Part shown: positions 6,265 through 11,694 of the stretch, piece after piece
How the letters are laid out: every line of letters begins with the position of its first letter
Position numbering within the stretch: the first letter of the stretch is position 1
Source: Candidatus Kuenenbacteria bacterium CG10_big_fil_rev_8_21_14_0_10_36_11
GTDB taxonomy: Bacteria; Patescibacteriota; Patescibacteriia; UBA2196
Assembly: GCA_002778535.1 (NCBI GenBank)
Contig: PFBP01000040.1
Coordinates: 1 to 13,868 of the forward strand
Direction: 5' to 3'
DNA length: 13,868 bases
The notes under the pieces: model-generated
The model's input: only the letters and a program-made list of their open reading frames with translations
Databases searched by the model: none
What the model was told of the DNA's origin: nothing
Translations under genes and position numbers: made by a program

Positions 6265-7527
6265 TTATACATTCTTTGGCGCCATATTTCTAAATTTTTC
6301 TACTAATGGCTTTAATATTTTTATAAGTTGATCGCATTCTTCTTTGGTATTTTCTTCACCCAAAGTAACTCTTAAACTGCCGTGAGCTTGTTCGTGCGAC
6401 ATGCCCAAAGCCATTAAAACATGTGATGGCTCAAGCGAGCCAGACGAACAGGCAGAGCCGGTAGAAACAGCGATGCCTTCTAAATCAAGTCCCAAAAGCA
6501 TGGCTTCGCCCTCTACTCCAGAAACGCTCACATTTAAATTGCCAGGCACACTTTTTTCCCAATTGCCGTTTAATTTAAGATCAGAAATATTTTTTTGTAA
6601 TTCAGTCCACAAATAATCACGCAAATTTTTTATTTTTTCATTGTCTCTATTTTTGATTAATTCTAACGCCTGTCCTATTCCAACAATTAACGGCGTATTC
6701 AAAGTACCAGGGCGCAATCCAAATTCATGATGTCCGCCATGCTGGATATTTTTTAGCTTAGTGCCTTTTTTCACATATAAAATACCAATGCCTTTGGGCC
6801 CATAAATTTTATGGCCTGAGATTGACATTAAATCCACGCCCAATTCGCTAACATTCATATTTTCATAAAGCGTGGCTTGCACTGCGTCAGTATGAAAACC
6901 AATGAGAATGTCATCCCGACGACCCTGACGAATGTCAGGGGAGGAGGGCTCCCGTGTCATACGCTCTGTATTTATTTTTTTCACCAATTCTCCAATCTCC
7001 CGTATCGGCTGAATTGTTCCAATTTCATTATTCACATACATCACAGAAACTAAAATTGTATTATCTCTAATTTCTTTTTCAATATCTGCCACGCTAATAA
7101 TTCCATCCGTATTGGGTTTAACATAGCTTACTTCCACGCCTTTTTTTTCCAAATGTTTGCATGTTTCCAAAACAGCCGGGTGTTCAAAAGCTGTGGTGAT
7201 AATATGCGGATTGGTGACAGCCGCTGTATCTCCGGCCTTTAAGCCGGATTTATCCGAGCTAAAGCTCGGAGTTACAAAATTTACAGTTCCCAAAATCGCA
7301 AGATTATCCGCCTCAGTCGCGCCAGAGGTAAAAATTATTTCTTCCGGCGCGCAACCTAAAAAATCAGCTGCTTTTTGCCTTGCTTCATCAACCGCTTTCA
7401 TGGCTTCCTGGCCAAAAGAATGTACGGAAGAAGGATTGCCAAATTTTTCACTAAAATATGGCAACATTACTTCCAGAACTCTTTTATCAACTGGCGTAGT
7501 TGCAGAATGGTCAAAATATATTTTCAT
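6265..7527 (-). CDS. Cysteine desulfurase (NifS/IscS family) with two inserted segments
   Basis: This PLP enzyme takes sulfur from cysteine, giving alanine and a persulfide that is passed to the scaffold. The 420-aa protein starts MKIYFDHSATTPVD and shows GATEADNLAI (69-78), the PLP-stacking H116, D214 and Q217, the Schiff-base lysine K240 in SISGHK, and the persulfide cysteine C360 in STGSACSSGSLEPSHV. The short active-site loop after C360 is of the NifS/IscS type. Compared with E. coli IscS recalled from memory, it carries two extra segments at about residues 86-106 and 188-207. The DNA under both is palindromic, and the second begins with the GTCATCCC end of the dispersed repeats. The frame is intact and all key residues remain. 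It lies between the NifU-domain gene and a membrane protein in the Fe-S operon. Confidence 0.96.
   Translation of the reverse strand: MKIYFDHSATTPVDKRVLEVMLPYFSEKFGNPSSVHSFGQEAMKAVDEARQKAADFLGCAPEEIIFTSGATEADNLAILGTVNFVTPSFSSDKSGLKAGDTAAVTNPHIITTAFEHPAVLETCKHLEKKGVEVSYVKPNTDGIISVADIEKEIRDNTILVSVMYVNNEIGTIQPIREIGELVKKINTERMTREPSSPDIRQGRRDDILIGFHTDAVQATLYENMNVSELGVDLMSISGHKIYGPKGIGILYVKKGTKLKNIQHGGHHEFGLRPGTLNTPLIVGIGQALELIKNRDNEKIKNLRDYLWTELQKNISDLKLNGNWEKSVPGNLNVSVSGVEGEAMLLGLDLEGIAVSTGSACSSGSLEPSHVLMALGMSHEQAHGSLRVTLGEENTKEECDQLIKILKPLVEKFRNMAPKNV
6907..6966. repeat. Palindromic repeat inserted in frame in the cysteine desulfurase
   Basis: The insert begins GTCATCCCGAC at 6910, the same end as intergenic copies at 9902 and 11316. 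It contains the hairpin CCCTGACGAATGTCAGGG (6923-6940) and ends near GTGTCAT (6954-6960). The loop core GACGAATGTC recurs at 13700-13709. It encodes about 20 residues (around 188-207; T, R, E, P, S and D rich) between a helix and the strand leading to FHTDAVQ. Confidence 0.8.
7230..7271. repeat. Second palindromic insert in the cysteine desulfurase
   Basis: Two hairpins lie side by side: CCGGC-CTTTAA-GCCGG (7232-7247) and TCCGAGCTAAAGCTCGGA (7253-7270). The outer bases CTCCG (7230-7234) and CGGAG (7267-7271) also pair. It encodes part of the extra segment near residues 86-106, where E. coli IscS has only a short loop. Its sequence differs from the GTCATCCC family. Confidence 0.7.
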
Positions 7528-7609
7528 AAAATTGAATCAAGAATAAAGAATTATGAATTATGGTTTTTAATTCCCTTTATTCATTATTCATTATTCAATT
7601 TTTAATTTT
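7528..7609. other. AT-rich intergenic spacer with short repeats
   Basis: This is the largest gap inside the Fe-S operon. It holds TTCATTA repeats (7579-7594) and a 15-nt match, ATGAATTATGGTTTT (7553-7567), to the spacer at 13061-13075. No promoter or terminator is evident. Confidence 0.5.
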
Positions 7610-7849
7610 CTATATTGTCATCACCTCTTTTACCTCACCCACCTTTTCTTTAATTGCCCGGCCAATGCCGTCTTGCAAAGTTATTTGGCTCATGGGGCAG
7701 CCTTGACAAGCGCCTTGCAGATGCAATTTTAAAATGCCAGTGGCAGGATCAAAATCAATAAACTCAACATCGCCACCATCCATTTGCAAATGCGGGCGGA
7801 TTAAACTTAATTCATTTTTAATTTTATCAATAATATTTTGTTCAGGCAT
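7610..7849 (-). CDS. NifU C-terminal-domain (Nfu-type) Fe-S carrier
   Basis: This 79-aa stand-alone NifU C-terminal domain carries an assembled Fe-S cluster between scaffold and target proteins. It shows RPHLQMDGGDVEF (18-30) and the cluster-binding CxxC at C48 and C51 in LQGACQGCPMSQITLQDGI. Length equals one domain with no extra targeting region. It lies between a two-helix membrane protein (13 nt upstream) and the cysteine desulfurase, in an operon that also encodes the IscU-like scaffold. The set resembles a NifU protein split into separate genes. No clear Shine-Dalgarno precedes the ATG. Confidence 0.95.
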   Translation of the reverse strand: MPEQNIIDKIKNELSLIRPHLQMDGGDVEFIDFDPATGILKLHLQGACQGCPMSQITLQDGIGRAIKEKVGEVKEVMTI

Positions 7850-7862
7850 ATTATTAAATTAA

Positions 7863-8300
7863 TTATACTTCTTTTTCCTTATTATCCCTTTTAATAACTC
7901 CCCAGTGAAATAACCATAAAGGCAGGCCCACCAAAATCAAAGAAATGGCCGTGGCCGCCTGTCTTTGACGACTTTGCACAATATAAAGATTTGGATCACG
8001 GTTCTTTTCAAATTTTTTCCAAGCCTCATAATCAGCCAGCCAATTATTGATCTGCTCTTTTTGTTCTGCGGTCAATGAACATTTATCAGCGCATAATTGC
8101 AAATCTTTAACACTGCCGGTTTCTTTAACCAGATACAATGGCGATGGCGCTGACATATAATTATCCGTTCTGTCTGCTTTGGTAAAAATCCAGGCCTTTA
8201 AGCCCAGATTGATAATCATGGACATGCCAACAACAAGCATGCCCAAACCAACTAACGCGAATAAGTATAAATAAATTGTGCGAATGATTGGATTTTTCAT
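7863..8300 (-). CDS. Two-helix membrane protein in the Fe-S operon (145 aa)
   Basis: The 145-aa protein has a probable membrane helix at about 10-32 and another at about 114-133. A polar domain of some 75 residues lies between them, ending in a charged tail (KRDNKEKE). The polar domain holds two cysteines three residues apart (C70, C74: LCADKC) and a glutamine/tryptophan-rich helix (about 78-98). Orientation is uncertain; a C-terminus in the cytoplasm fits the basic tail, which would place the cysteine domain outside. It lies 38 nt after iscU and 13 nt before the NifU-domain gene, so it is co-transcribed with Fe-S genes. I cannot name the family with confidence. Confidence 0.75.
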   Translation of the reverse strand: MKNPIIRTIYLYLFALVGLGMLVVGMSMIINLGLKAWIFTKADRTDNYMSAPSPLYLVKETGSVKDLQLCADKCSLTAEQKEQINNWLADYEAWKKFEKNRDPNLYIVQSRQRQAATAISLILVGLPLWLFHWGVIKRDNKEKEV

Positions 8301-8338
8301 AAAATTTTTTAAATTAATTTTATTTTTGATTTCAAAAA

Positions 8339-8740
8339 TTACAAATTACTGATTATTTTTTTATATTCCTCTATCGCCTTTTCTAAAGCCTCGGTGGCTA
8401 AAATTGAACAGTGTATTTTTGGCGCCGGCAATCCACCCAAAGCATCAGCAATTTCTTGGCGGGTAATTTTTAAAGCCTCGGCCACGGTTTTGCCTTTGGC
8501 CAAATCAGTCATAATTGAAGTGGAGGCAATAGCCGCGCCGCAGCCAAGTGTTTCAAATTTAATATCTTCAATGACTTTTTCCGCAACTGGCTTATCTTTG
8601 TCTTCAGCGCGAAACTTCAAATACAACTTCATTATATCACCGCACACAGGATTGCCAACCTGGCCCACTGCGTCAGCGTCAGGCATGTTTCCCTGATTAT
8701 GGGGGTTCTTAAAATGTTCTAAAACTATGGGGGAATACAT
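8339..8740 (-). CDS. Iron-sulfur cluster scaffold protein, IscU/NifU N-terminal type
   Basis: This 133-aa scaffold is where Fe-S clusters are built from iron and the persulfide supplied by the cysteine desulfurase. It has the three ligand cysteines C33 (GNPVCGDIM), C67 (TLGCGAAIAS) and C111 (KIHCSILA), plus the conserved D35 and H110. The N-terminus, MYSPIVLEHFKNPHNQG, is typical of the IscU/NifU family. The KxHCS form is the IscU/NifU one, but the operon has no visible hscA, hscB, fdx or iscA. It is the first gene of the leftward Fe-S operon. It is transcribed from the promoter at 8891-8919 through an approximately 144-nt leader containing a palindromic repeat. No strong Shine-Dalgarno is seen. 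Confidence 0.96.
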   Translation of the reverse strand: MYSPIVLEHFKNPHNQGNMPDADAVGQVGNPVCGDIMKLYLKFRAEDKDKPVAEKVIEDIKFETLGCGAAIASTSIMTDLAKGKTVAEALKITRQEIADALGGLPAPKIHCSILATEALEKAIEEYKKIISNL

Positions 8741-8775
8741 AAAATATGATTTAAAAAATCAAAACTTTTGCATTT

Positions 8776-8837
8776 GTCATCCTCACGAAAGTGAGGATCC
8801 CGTTGTTCTATGAGATTCCCGCTTTCGCGGGAATGAC
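8776..8837. repeat. Palindromic repeat copy with two hairpins (62 bp)
   Basis: The ends are GTCATCC (8776) and GGAATGAC (to 8837). Inside are CCTCAC-GAAA-GTGAGG (8781-8796) and ATTCCCGC-TTTC-GCGGGAAT (8815-8834). It lies in the 5' leader of the Fe-S operon transcript, so both hairpins would form in the mRNA before iscU. Confidence 0.88.
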
Positions 8838-8890
8838 AATGACGGTGATCATTTAAAGATAAATATAAAAATTTTAAACTTTGCTTTTTT

Positions 8891-8919
8891 ATTATACCCC
8901 TTTTCCATCTTTCCCGCAA
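8891..8919 (-). promoter_or_regulatory. Promoter of the Fe-S operon
   Basis: On the minus strand, TTGCGG (8919-8914), a 17-nt spacer and TATAAT (8896-8891). The -10 is perfect and the -35 moderate. The expected start is near 8884, leaving a leader of about 144 nt before iscU. Confidence 0.72.
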
Positions 8920-8920
8920 C

Positions 8921-8949
8921 TTGACGGGTGAAAAATGGTTTGTTATTAT
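8921..8949 (+). promoter_or_regulatory. Promoter of rpmA
   Basis: TTGACG (8921-8926), a 17-nt spacer and TATTAT (8944-8949). The start point would be near 8956, giving a leader of about 21 nt without a Shine-Dalgarno. The -35 box is one base from the -35 of the divergent Fe-S promoter. Confidence 0.75.
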
Positions 8950-8977
8950 TATATTACTTAATAATTATTAGTATTAT

Positions 8978-9250
8978 ATGGCACATCGTAAAGCAGCTGG
9001 CTCAACAAGACTGGGCCGCGATTCAATCTCAAAAAGATTAGGCACTAAATTATCAGAAGGCCAATTAGCAAAAGCTGGCGCTATTATTGTGCGCCAAAGA
9101 GGCACGCGGATTCATCCTGGCGAAAATGTCATGAAAGGCAAGGATGATACTTTGTTCGCAACTACGGCAGGCAAGGTGCATTTTTATAATCGGAAAAAAA
9201 TAAAATATAACGGGAGTTTAAAATTAACAAAATTTGTTTCAATGATTTAA
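8978..9250 (+). CDS. rpmA: 50S ribosomal protein L27 (bL27)
   Basis: L27 lies at the peptidyl-transferase centre of the large subunit; its N-terminal tail reaches the tRNA ends. The 90-aa product starts MAHRKAAGSTRLGRDS directly, so there is no cleavable N-terminal extension of the Firmicutes kind. It contains IIVRQRGTRIHPGENV (37-52) and the GKDDTLFA block (54-61). The C-terminus is slightly extended and basic. Usual partner L21 (rplU) is not next to it. Transcription is from the promoter at 8921-8949. Translation starts without a recognisable Shine-Dalgarno. Confidence 0.98.
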   Translation: MAHRKAAGSTRLGRDSISKRLGTKLSEGQLAKAGAIIVRQRGTRIHPGENVMKGKDDTLFATTAGKVHFYNRKKIKYNGSLKLTKFVSMI

Positions 9251-9257
9251 ATTTTCT

Positions 9258-9282
9258 GGATCCCCGCCTGCGCGAGGATGAC
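9258..9282. repeat. Single-hairpin copy of the palindromic repeat
   Basis: GGATCCCCGC-CTGC-GCGAGGATGAC ends in the family terminus (GGATGAC, read in reverse GTCATCC). The stem CCCCGC/GCGAGG has one mismatch. It lies 7 nt after the rpmA stop. Confidence 0.75.
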
Positions 9283-9296
9283 AGAAAAAATATACT

Positions 9297-9377
9297 ATGC
9301 CCAATTCAGCTAAACGAGCTTATGATAAGCAAATGAAAAAGAAAATAAAGAAACTAAAAAACCGCAATAAAAGATAG
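9297..9377 (+). CDS. 26-aa lysine-rich basic peptide, possibly a small ribosome-associated protein
   Basis: ATG 9297 to TAG 9377 encodes 26 residues, starting MPNSAKRAYDKQ and followed by a run dominated by K, R and N. The extreme basicity, absence of acidic residues apart from one D, and position between rpmA and a terminator suggest a ribosome- or RNA-associated miniprotein. The start MPN-SAKRA recalls S20, but it is far too short and I see no real match to S20, Thx or other known tiny ribosomal proteins. No Shine-Dalgarno is present; TATACT immediately precedes the ATG. It could be a chance frame. Confidence 0.5.
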   Translation: MPNSAKRAYDKQMKKKIKKLKNRNKR

Positions 9378-9384
9378 ATCGGAT

Positions 9385-9422
9385 AAAAAATCAGTCCTAT
9401 AAAATTGTAAGACTGATTTTTT
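9385..9422. terminator. Bidirectional intrinsic terminator between convergent rpmA and rplI units
   Basis: AAAAAATCAGTC (9385-9396) and GACTGATTTTTT (9411-9422) form a perfect 12-bp stem with a 14-nt loop. It has a T-tract in both directions. It ends rpmA and the 26-aa frame rightward and rplI leftward. Confidence 0.9.
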
Positions 9423-9433
9423 ATTTTAAAGAA

Positions 9434-9880
9434 TTATTTTTTTGCTCGGACAATAATTGTTAAAGAAATTTTTTGGCCAGCGTAATTAAGGCCAATCAAA
9501 TGCTCGCCAACCTCTTTAATGCGGTTTTCAAATTTTAATTCTGATTTAACCAACTCCAAACCTAATTCATTTTTTATGCCAGCTATAATTTCATCCAAAG
9601 AAATAGCGGCAAAAAGATATCCTTTTTCATTAGCTTTTTTATCAAGATGTATTTTTTTATTATTCAGAAGCAAAGCTATTTTATTTTTCTCATCTTTGGC
9701 CTTAACCTGACGCTCCTGATCTTTTTGTGTCATAACAGCCAGTTCATTAATTTTTTTTGAACTGGCGACAAGGGCTAATTTTTGCGGAATTAAAAAATTA
9801 AGAGCATAACCGTCTGAAACATTTTTTAGCTCGCCTTTTTTGCCTAAATTAATAATGTCTTTTAGAAGAATTATTTTCAT
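9434..9880 (-). CDS. rplI: 50S ribosomal protein L9 (bL9)
   Basis: L9 binds domain V of 23S rRNA near the L1 stalk and helps keep the reading frame. The start is placed at ATG 9880 because bL9 begins MKIILLKDI. The ATG at 9892 would add four residues and is unlikely. The 148-aa protein has the N-terminal RNA-binding domain with LGKKGELKNVSDGYALNFLIP (12-32), a long connecting helix (about 42-75), and a C-terminal domain ending in IVRAKK. Length is standard. It is transcribed toward a shared terminator. Its usual neighbours (rpsF, rpsR) are absent. A 121-bp palindromic repeat lies just upstream. Confidence 0.98.
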   Translation of the reverse strand: MKIILLKDIINLGKKGELKNVSDGYALNFLIPQKLALVASSKKINELAVMTQKDQERQVKAKDEKNKIALLLNNKKIHLDKKANEKGYLFAAISLDEIIAGIKNELGLELVKSELKFENRIKEVGEHLIGLNYAGQKISLTIIVRAKK

Positions 9881-9901
9881 AAAATAACTCATTTCTCTTC
9901 T

Positions 9902-10022
9902 GTCATCCCCGCAAGTTCAAGTTTGCCAGTGGCAAATTGAGCGGGGATCTCGTGGATCTCCTGCTAACTTCTGGGATTCCCGCTGGAGCCTGCCCTCGAC
10001 TTTGATCGGAGGCGGGAATGAC
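9902..10022. repeat. Long palindromic repeat element, 121 bp, with inverted ends
   Basis: The ends are GTCATCCCCGC (9902-9912) and GCGGGAATGAC (10012-10022), inverted copies with one mismatch. Two sub-hairpins are seen: CCCCGC...GCGGGG (about 9907-9946, with an inner TTTGCC-AGT-GGCAAA stem at about 9922-9936) and ATTCCCGC...GCGGGAAT (9977-10019). It is the largest copy of the family and fills most of the gap between ctp and rplI. No ORF lies inside. Confidence 0.85.
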
Positions 10023-10048
10023 AAGAATAAATTAAGAATAACAATCGT

Positions 10049-11299
10049 CTACTTTATCATCATTTCTATTACCTTTTCCAACTGCGGATCTTTGCCCTGA
10101 TTAAAATCTTCTTCGGTTAATTCAATTTTAATATCAGGTTCAATGCCAATAACATTGATCTGCCTGTTTTTTGGCGTCAGCCATCTGGCCACGGTTATTT
10201 TAACAGATGAACCATCTTGTAATTCTTCCAATGACTGGACCGAACCTTTACCAAAAGTTTTCTCGCCAACTAATTGCGCCAAGCCAAAATCCTGCAAAGC
10301 GCCAGCCACAATTTCTGAAGCTGATGCAGAGCCGCCATTAACCAAAATTAAAGTTTTTAAATTTTTAAACTGGGCCTGGCCATTAGCCAAATACGGTTTT
10401 TTCTCTCCGCCTGTAAATTCTTCCTGCACTACCACCTGTCCCGGTTCCAGCCAATACGAAGCTATTTCCACAGCCCGGTCAAGATAACCGCCCGGATTAT
10501 TGCGCAAGTCCAAAATCAAGCCCTTAGGATTTTTTAACAGAATTTCTTTAACCACGGATTTGAATCTCTGGTCTGTGTCTTCGTTAAAATTAGTAATCCT
10601 TAAATAAGCGATATTATTATCTTTCATTTCCCAATTGACACTGACTATTTTTATCACATCTCTCACAATACTAATCTCTTTATATTTATTATCGCTTGGC
10701 CGAAAAATTTTTAATTTAACAGTCGTGCCTTTTTTGCCCCGGATTCTACTGACTGCTTCATCTAAATTCATGTTTTCAGTTGACACACTGTCAATTTCAA
10801 TTACTTTATCACCCGCTTTCAATCCGGCTTTAAACGCGGGCGACTCTGGCAAAGGCGCCACTATGGTAATAAGCTGATCGCGCAAACCAATTTCCGCGCC
10901 AATGCCGTCAAACTTGCCTTTAAGGTCATCACTAAATTTTTTTGATTCCTGTGGCTCTAAAAAAATAGAATAAGGATCATCTAAAACATTAACAATGCCA
11001 GCCATGGCGCCATAAAGCAGTTTGCTTTCGCCAACCGGCCTGTCAATATAATTATCCTGAACTATTTGCCAGACATCCCAAAATAAACTAAAATTCACAT
11101 CTTTTTTTAGATATTCCGGCACTGTTATTTTATCGCCTGTGATCTGGCCAAATTTCACAGGTTCATTCTGTCCAGTGGCAATCTCGTTTTTGTTATTTAG
11201 CAAAAGCCCGGCAGTAAATGCGATAATTACTAAAACCACGGCCAGATAAACTGGCAGCGATCTTTTAAAAATTGATTGTTTTAACTGGTTTTCTAACAT
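10049..11299 (-). CDS. S41-family carboxy-terminal processing protease (Ctp)
   Basis: Serine proteases of this family trim or degrade proteins from the C-terminus outside the membrane. From ATG 11299 the protein has 416 aa, with a cytoplasmic lead and one membrane anchor (about 15-34). A PDZ domain follows (about 130-200, with PESPAFKAGLKAGDKVIEID at 151-170). The S41 domain contains LILDLRNNPGGYLDRAV (261-277), the catalytic serine S326 in NGGSASASE and the catalytic lysine K351 in GEKTFGKGSVQ, 25 residues apart as in Prc. The frame is open upstream to ATG 11377. Those 26 codons run through a palindromic repeat, so the shorter start is preferred, though no Shine-Dalgarno settles it. Transcribed from 11385-11412. 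Confidence 0.95.
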   Translation of the reverse strand: MLENQLKQSIFKRSLPVYLAVVLVIIAFTAGLLLNNKNEIATGQNEPVKFGQITGDKITVPEYLKKDVNFSLFWDVWQIVQDNYIDRPVGESKLLYGAMAGIVNVLDDPYSIFLEPQESKKFSDDLKGKFDGIGAEIGLRDQLITIVAPLPESPAFKAGLKAGDKVIEIDSVSTENMNLDEAVSRIRGKKGTTVKLKIFRPSDNKYKEISIVRDVIKIVSVNWEMKDNNIAYLRITNFNEDTDQRFKSVVKEILLKNPKGLILDLRNNPGGYLDRAVEIASYWLEPGQVVVQEEFTGGEKKPYLANGQAQFKNLKTLILVNGGSASASEIVAGALQDFGLAQLVGEKTFGKGSVQSLEELQDGSSVKITVARWLTPKNRQINVIGIEPDIKIELTEEDFNQGKDPQLEKVIEMMIK

Positions 11300-11315
11300 A
11301 TTTAACTTTCTTTTT

Positions 11316-11343
11316 GTCATCCCGAACTTGATTCGGGATCCAG
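11316..11343. repeat. Single-hairpin repeat copy in the ctp leader
   Basis: It starts GTCATCCCGAA at 11316 and forms CCCGAA-CTTGA-TTCGGG (11321-11337). It lies between the ctp promoter and the preferred ctp start. The stretch is open in the ctp frame, so it could encode an N-terminal extension if ATG 11377 is used. Confidence 0.8.
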
Positions 11344-11384
11344 AAATTTTTAAACGAACTTCTACTAGATTTTGCACTATAAAT

Positions 11385-11412
11385 ATAATAGCATATTTTT
11401 TTTAAAAAACAA
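11385..11412 (-). promoter_or_regulatory. Promoter of ctp
   Basis: On the minus strand, TTGTTT (11412-11407), a 16-nt spacer and TATTAT (11390-11385). The match is moderate. The -35 overlaps the T-tract of the terminator of the 54-aa gene. Confidence 0.55.
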
Positions 11413-11437
11413 ATCCCCTGAAAATCAATCCAGGGGG
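11404..11437 (-). terminator. Intrinsic terminator of the 54-aa gene
   Basis: Read leftward, CCCCTG (11436-11431) pairs with CAGGGG (11420-11415), with a 10-nt loop, followed by ATTTGTTTTTT (11414-11404). It ends 8 nt after the stop of the 54-aa gene. Confidence 0.8.
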
Positions 11438-11444
11438 TGAAATG

Positions 11445-11609
11445 TCATTGTGGTGGTTTTGCCAAATCTGCAGAATCGGTTTTAGATTCTGTTTGCCTTA
11501 CTACCGTTTTGGTAGGTTTGGCATCTCTTTTTTCAACAGTTTCCTTCAAATAAAAACCACCTATTCCCAGTGCTACCACAATTACCACCATTATCAACCA
11601 AAATTTCAT
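11445..11609 (-). CDS. 54-aa single-pass membrane-anchored peptide
   Basis: ATG 11609 is preceded by AAGGAGG with 4 nt between, a strong ribosome-binding site. The product has a hydrophobic N-terminus (residues 4-20: WLIMVVIVVALGIGGFY region) that should act as an uncleaved anchor. A polar tail rich in K, T, E, D and P follows, ending KPPQ. It has its own promoter (TTGACT, 17 nt, TAAGAT) and terminator, so it forms a complete monocistronic unit. No family is recognised. Such single-helix peptides often act as small regulators or envelope components; that is only a possibility here. It stands between the divergent PEGA gene and ctp. Confidence 0.75.
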   Translation of the reverse strand: MKFWLIMVVIVVALGIGGFYLKETVEKRDAKPTKTVVRQTESKTDSADLAKPPQ

Positions 11610-11659
11610 ATGACCTCCTTGATTTTTAAAGCGTTTTTTGGTAAAGTAACTATGTGTTT

Positions 11660-11688
11660 ATCTTAAACAATTAAACAAAAAAAGTCAA
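11660..11688 (-). promoter_or_regulatory. Promoter of the 54-aa gene
   Basis: On the minus strand, TTGACT (11688-11683), a 17-nt spacer and TAAGAT (11665-11660). The start would be near 11653, with a leader of about 44 nt. The -35 lies 6 nt from the divergent PEGA gene start. Confidence 0.7.
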
Positions 11689-11694
11689 AATTCT

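Noticed and set aside
8725..8919. 64-aa minus-strand frame ahead of iscU
   Set aside because: It is the translation of the palindromic repeat and leader, including residues such as HSRESGN that arise from such repeats in any frame.
9265..9296. Promoter directly before the 26-aa frame (TATACT 9291-9296)
   Set aside because: The -10-like box touches the ATG, so transcription would start inside the frame, and no -35 is found in the repeat upstream.
8776..10022. Possible CRISPR array from repeated palindromes
   Set aside because: Copies are irregularly spaced, of different length and separated by whole genes. There are no uniform spacers and no cas gene.
11442..11666. 74-aa plus-strand frame
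   Set aside because: It is antisense to the 54-aa gene, which has a strong ribosome-binding site, promoter and terminator.
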